Shown piece after piece: positions 61,300 through 64,000 of a stretch of DNA of 64,000 nt. This DNA comes from Azolla caroliniana. Lineage: Eukaryota; Polypodiophyta. The DNA lies in NCBI GenBank assembly GCA_043228905.1, contig JBHGNT010000016.1:18042001-18106000 (forward strand), in the 5' to 3' direction. The number at the start of each line of letters is the position of its first letter. Positions within the stretch are counted from its first letter, which is position 1. The translations under genes and the position numbers were made by a program. A model generated the notes under the pieces. The model was not told where the DNA came from. It saw only the letters and a program-made list of their open reading frames with translations, and ran no database searches.

Positions 61300-62185
61300 A
61301 TAGTGGACAAGAATGATGGCAATGGAGGAGTGAATTTCGTCGGATCGAACAGTGGCAGATGATCCTTGGAATGCATAGTGATGACAACTGAGAGTAGAAT
61401 GGCAGTAGTGGAGAAGGAGTGAACTCCTTCGGATCGAAAAGTGGTAGTAATACATGACCGAACAGTAGCGGCAGCTAAGTGTAGAAGGATGGCAATGGAT
61501 GAGTGAACTCCGTCAAATCGAAAAGTGGCAGCAATCCAGGACCGAACAGTAGCGGAAACTAAGTGTAGAATGATGGCAATGGAGGAGTGAACTCCGTCAG
61601 ATCGAACAGTGGTAGATGATGCTTGGAACGCATAGTGACGACAACTGAGAGTACAATGGCGGTAGTGGAGAAGGAGTGAACTCCCTCAGATCAAAAAGTG
61701 GTAGCAATACACGACCGAACAGTAGCGGCAACTAAGTGTAGAATGATGACAATGGATGAGTGAACTCCGTCAAATTGAAAAGTGGCAGCAATCCAGGACT
61801 GAATAGTAGCGGCAACTGAGTGTAGAATGATGGCAATGGAGGAGTGAACTCCGTCAGATTGAATAGTGGTAGATGATGCTTGGAACACACAGTGACGACA
61901 ACTGAGAGTAGAATGGCGGCAGTGGAGAAGGAGTTAACTCCGTCGGATCGAAAAGTGGCAGCAATATACGACCTTCACAGTAGCGGCAACTGAGTGTAGA
62001 GTGGCAGCAATGGAGGAGTGAACTTGGCAGATGATGCTTGGACTGAACAGTGGCGACAACTGAGTGTAGAATGACGGCAATGGAGGAGTGAACTCCGTCG
62101 GATCGAACAGTGGCAGATGATACTTGGACCACATAGTGCCGATAACTGAGTGTAGAATGGTGGCAATGGAGGAGTGCACTCAATA
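61300..62185. repeat. Satellite with higher-order structure
   Basis: Units of about 86 bp, each containing GGAGTGAACTCCGTC and TGGCAGCAAT or TGGCAGATGA. Three unit types follow each other, so that near-identical sequence returns every 257-259 bp (61311, 61570, 61827). The array decays to the right. Confidence 0.85.
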
Positions 62186-62800
62186 GGGTTTAACAACAAT
62201 GGTAGTAATCTAAGCTAGAATACTCAACCAAAGATGGCCCACATGATGTGGCACAGGATCATGTATAATGAACCTAGGAAATCGGTATATAATTTATGGT
62301 GCACATATTGTTGTTGGGGTGGGGGGGTGAAACCTAGCATGGCTTCACCCCCCTCCCAAGGGGGTTAAGTTAGAGAGAGAGCAAGAGAGAAAGACAAATA
62401 GGAAATGACACCAAATGAGAGGGGAAAAAACTATATTCATTACATGCCCCATAAGGGGTTTATATAATACAAAATGTAACGGTAAATAATAACCATTACA
62501 AAAGAGACGACCGTTACACTCTTGTCACATGTACATAATTGTGCATGTGCTCACACATACTCATCCTCACACATTCATATACATATTACACATACCGAAC
62601 AACCCCTTCAACGTGTTTTACCCTTATGCCGCCCCGTACAACTCCTACGGGTAACACATATCAATTTATGTTGCACATTTATGGCAATCATTTATATAAT
62701 TAAAACTCTCTACTATTTTCAATGGTAGCTTTTTGCATAGCTAATTTATCAATGGTAGCTTTTTGCATAGCTAATTAGCTATGTCAAGGACATAGTCAGG
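62186..62800. other. Intergenic with G-rich inverted motif
   Basis: GGGGTGGGGGGGTGAAACC and TTCACCCCCCTCCC near 62310-62360 resemble the inverted pair near 32680-32720. No gene recognised. Confidence 0.5.
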
Positions 62801-64000
62801 AAACCGCAGATATCATTATGCGTGAAGTGTTTCGCCAGACGATATAATTACCGATCGTGGTCAATTTATCTCTCATTTTTGGAAGCACCTATGGGCAGAC
62901 CTCAAAATCTATTGCAAACTCTCTTCGTCTTATCATCCACAAACTGATGGACAAACAGAGCACACAAGTCAAACGGTCGAGCAGTATCTTCGATGCTTTA
63001 TTAGTTATCAACAAGATGATTGGAGTAATATTTTACATCTTGCTATGTTTGCATTGAATAACACGGTACACTCTTCTACCAAGGTTACACATTTCTTTTG
63101 ACTACACCGGCAACCATCCTCGATGGTGTATCTTGGATCTTCCCATGGTCACACGAAACCCTAGTGCTGAGCATCAACTTCATCGACTACACTGAATCCA
63201 GTTAGCATTATCTTCACATCTTCAGACAACTCAAGCACAACATAAGACCAATGCAGATAGTCATTGTCTTAAGTCTCCTTTTAAGGTTGGTGACCAAGTA
63301 TGGTTGCTTCTTCGTCACATCAAGACTACCCGACTATGTGAGAAGCTCGATCATCAGTGCTTAGGTCCTTTTCTCATCACTTCGCGGATTAATGATGCAA
63401 CCTTTCATCTTAATTTTCTAGCACATATGTGTGGCTTCGCCCAGCCTTTCATAGCTCTCTTTTGGAACCTTGTCGCACCTATTCCATTCCTAATCGTGTC
63501 GTGCCACCTCCACCCTCTGTCCAACTTGATGACGGCCTAGAATACAAGGTAGATGCTATTCTCGATTCTAAGATTGTGCGGAATAAGCTCTATTATCTAG
63601 TTTATTGGGTAGGCTATCCTTTGAGTGATCACACAACATAAGACCACTGCAGATAGTCATCATCTTAAGTCTCCTTTTAAGGTTGGTGACCAAGTATGGT
63701 TGCTTCATCGTCACATTAAGACTACCTGACTATGTGAGAAGCTCGATTATCAACGCTTAGGTTATTTTATCATCACCACACGGATTAATGATGCAACCTT
63801 TTGACTTAGTTTTCTAGCACATATGCGGCTTCACCTAGTCTTTCATAGCTCTCTTTTGGAACCTTGTTGCACCTATTCCATTTCTAATCGTGTCATGCCA
63901 CCTCCGCCCTCTATCCAACTTGTTGATGGTCTAGAATACGAGGTAGCTGCTATTCTCGATTCTAAGATTGTGTGGAATAAGCTCTATTATCTGGTTTATT
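62800..64000 (+). pseudogene. Gypsy integrase and chromodomain fragments, tandemly duplicated
   Basis: 62850-63100: integrase with YHPQTDGQTEHTSQTVEQYL and FALNNTVHSSTKV. 63237-63640: VGDQVWLLLRHIKTTRLCEKL, FHSSLLEPCRTYSIPNRV, PPPPSVQLDDGLEYKVDAI and LYYLVYWVGYPLSDHTT. From about 63640 to the window end, this second part is repeated with changes and stops. Related to gypsy V and the 35-37 kb gypsy element. Confidence 0.8.

Overview
This is nuclear DNA of a land plant, almost entirely made of nested and decayed transposable elements. Evidence: Ty1/copia and Ty3/gypsy (chromovirus) LTR elements with the plant initiator-Met primer site TGGTATCAGAGC, a LINE, hAT-type MITEs, an inserted piece of plant mitochondrial DNA, and a spliced AMMECR1 gene. 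Three weak hints point away from flowering plants, towards a fern, lycophyte or other early-branching lineage: the mitochondrial insert carries tRNA-Leu(UAA) and tRNA-His genes of a native mitochondrial look; the LINE reverse transcriptase has a form I associate with seed-free plants; and one transposase carries an SDGAASQFK core. The lineage is an inference, not a measurement.

Layout. 1-11455: copia B (minus strand, running off the left edge), with copia A (plus) inserted into it, and inside A a recent non-autonomous gag-only element (element X, 4322-7846) with two identical 706-bp LTRs. 11456-19050: gene-poor DNA with a solo LTR, microsatellites and a 100-N assembly gap flanked by a duplicated 400-bp stretch. 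19055-22080: decayed LINE (minus). 22290-24060: copia and LTR remnants. 25299-29147: the one clearly intact host gene, a five-exon AMMECR1 homologue (minus, 206 aa). 29681-about 31985: mitochondrial insert (3' part of 26S rRNA, tRNA-Leu, a second class-II-like tRNA, tRNA-His) just upstream of that gene. 32020-38244: hAT remnant, LINE fragment, tRNA-Lys-like sequence, and copia Y' (minus) carrying a solo LTR and a rearranged gypsy insertion. 38245-55515: gypsy V broken by copia W and copia Y; copia Y is itself interrupted by element Z1 (with a solo LTR of X inside) and by a 6-kb block of TATG-rich repeats containing a ribosomal protein P3 pseudogene. 55473-61045: two plus-strand ORFs converging on a multi-exon minus-strand transposase gene that carries a perfect hAT MITE. 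59826-60350 and 61300-62185: two unusual tandem repeats. 62800-64000: gypsy integrase/chromodomain fragments with a tandem duplication.

Most element genes are broken by stops and frameshifts. The exceptions are the 710-codon gag-like ORF of X, the chromodomain end of gypsy V, and AMMECR1. The most unusual recurring signal is an antisense tRNA-like module (A box and B box at tRNA spacing) inside the LTRs of three unrelated families: element X, gypsy V and the gypsy at 35092-36909.
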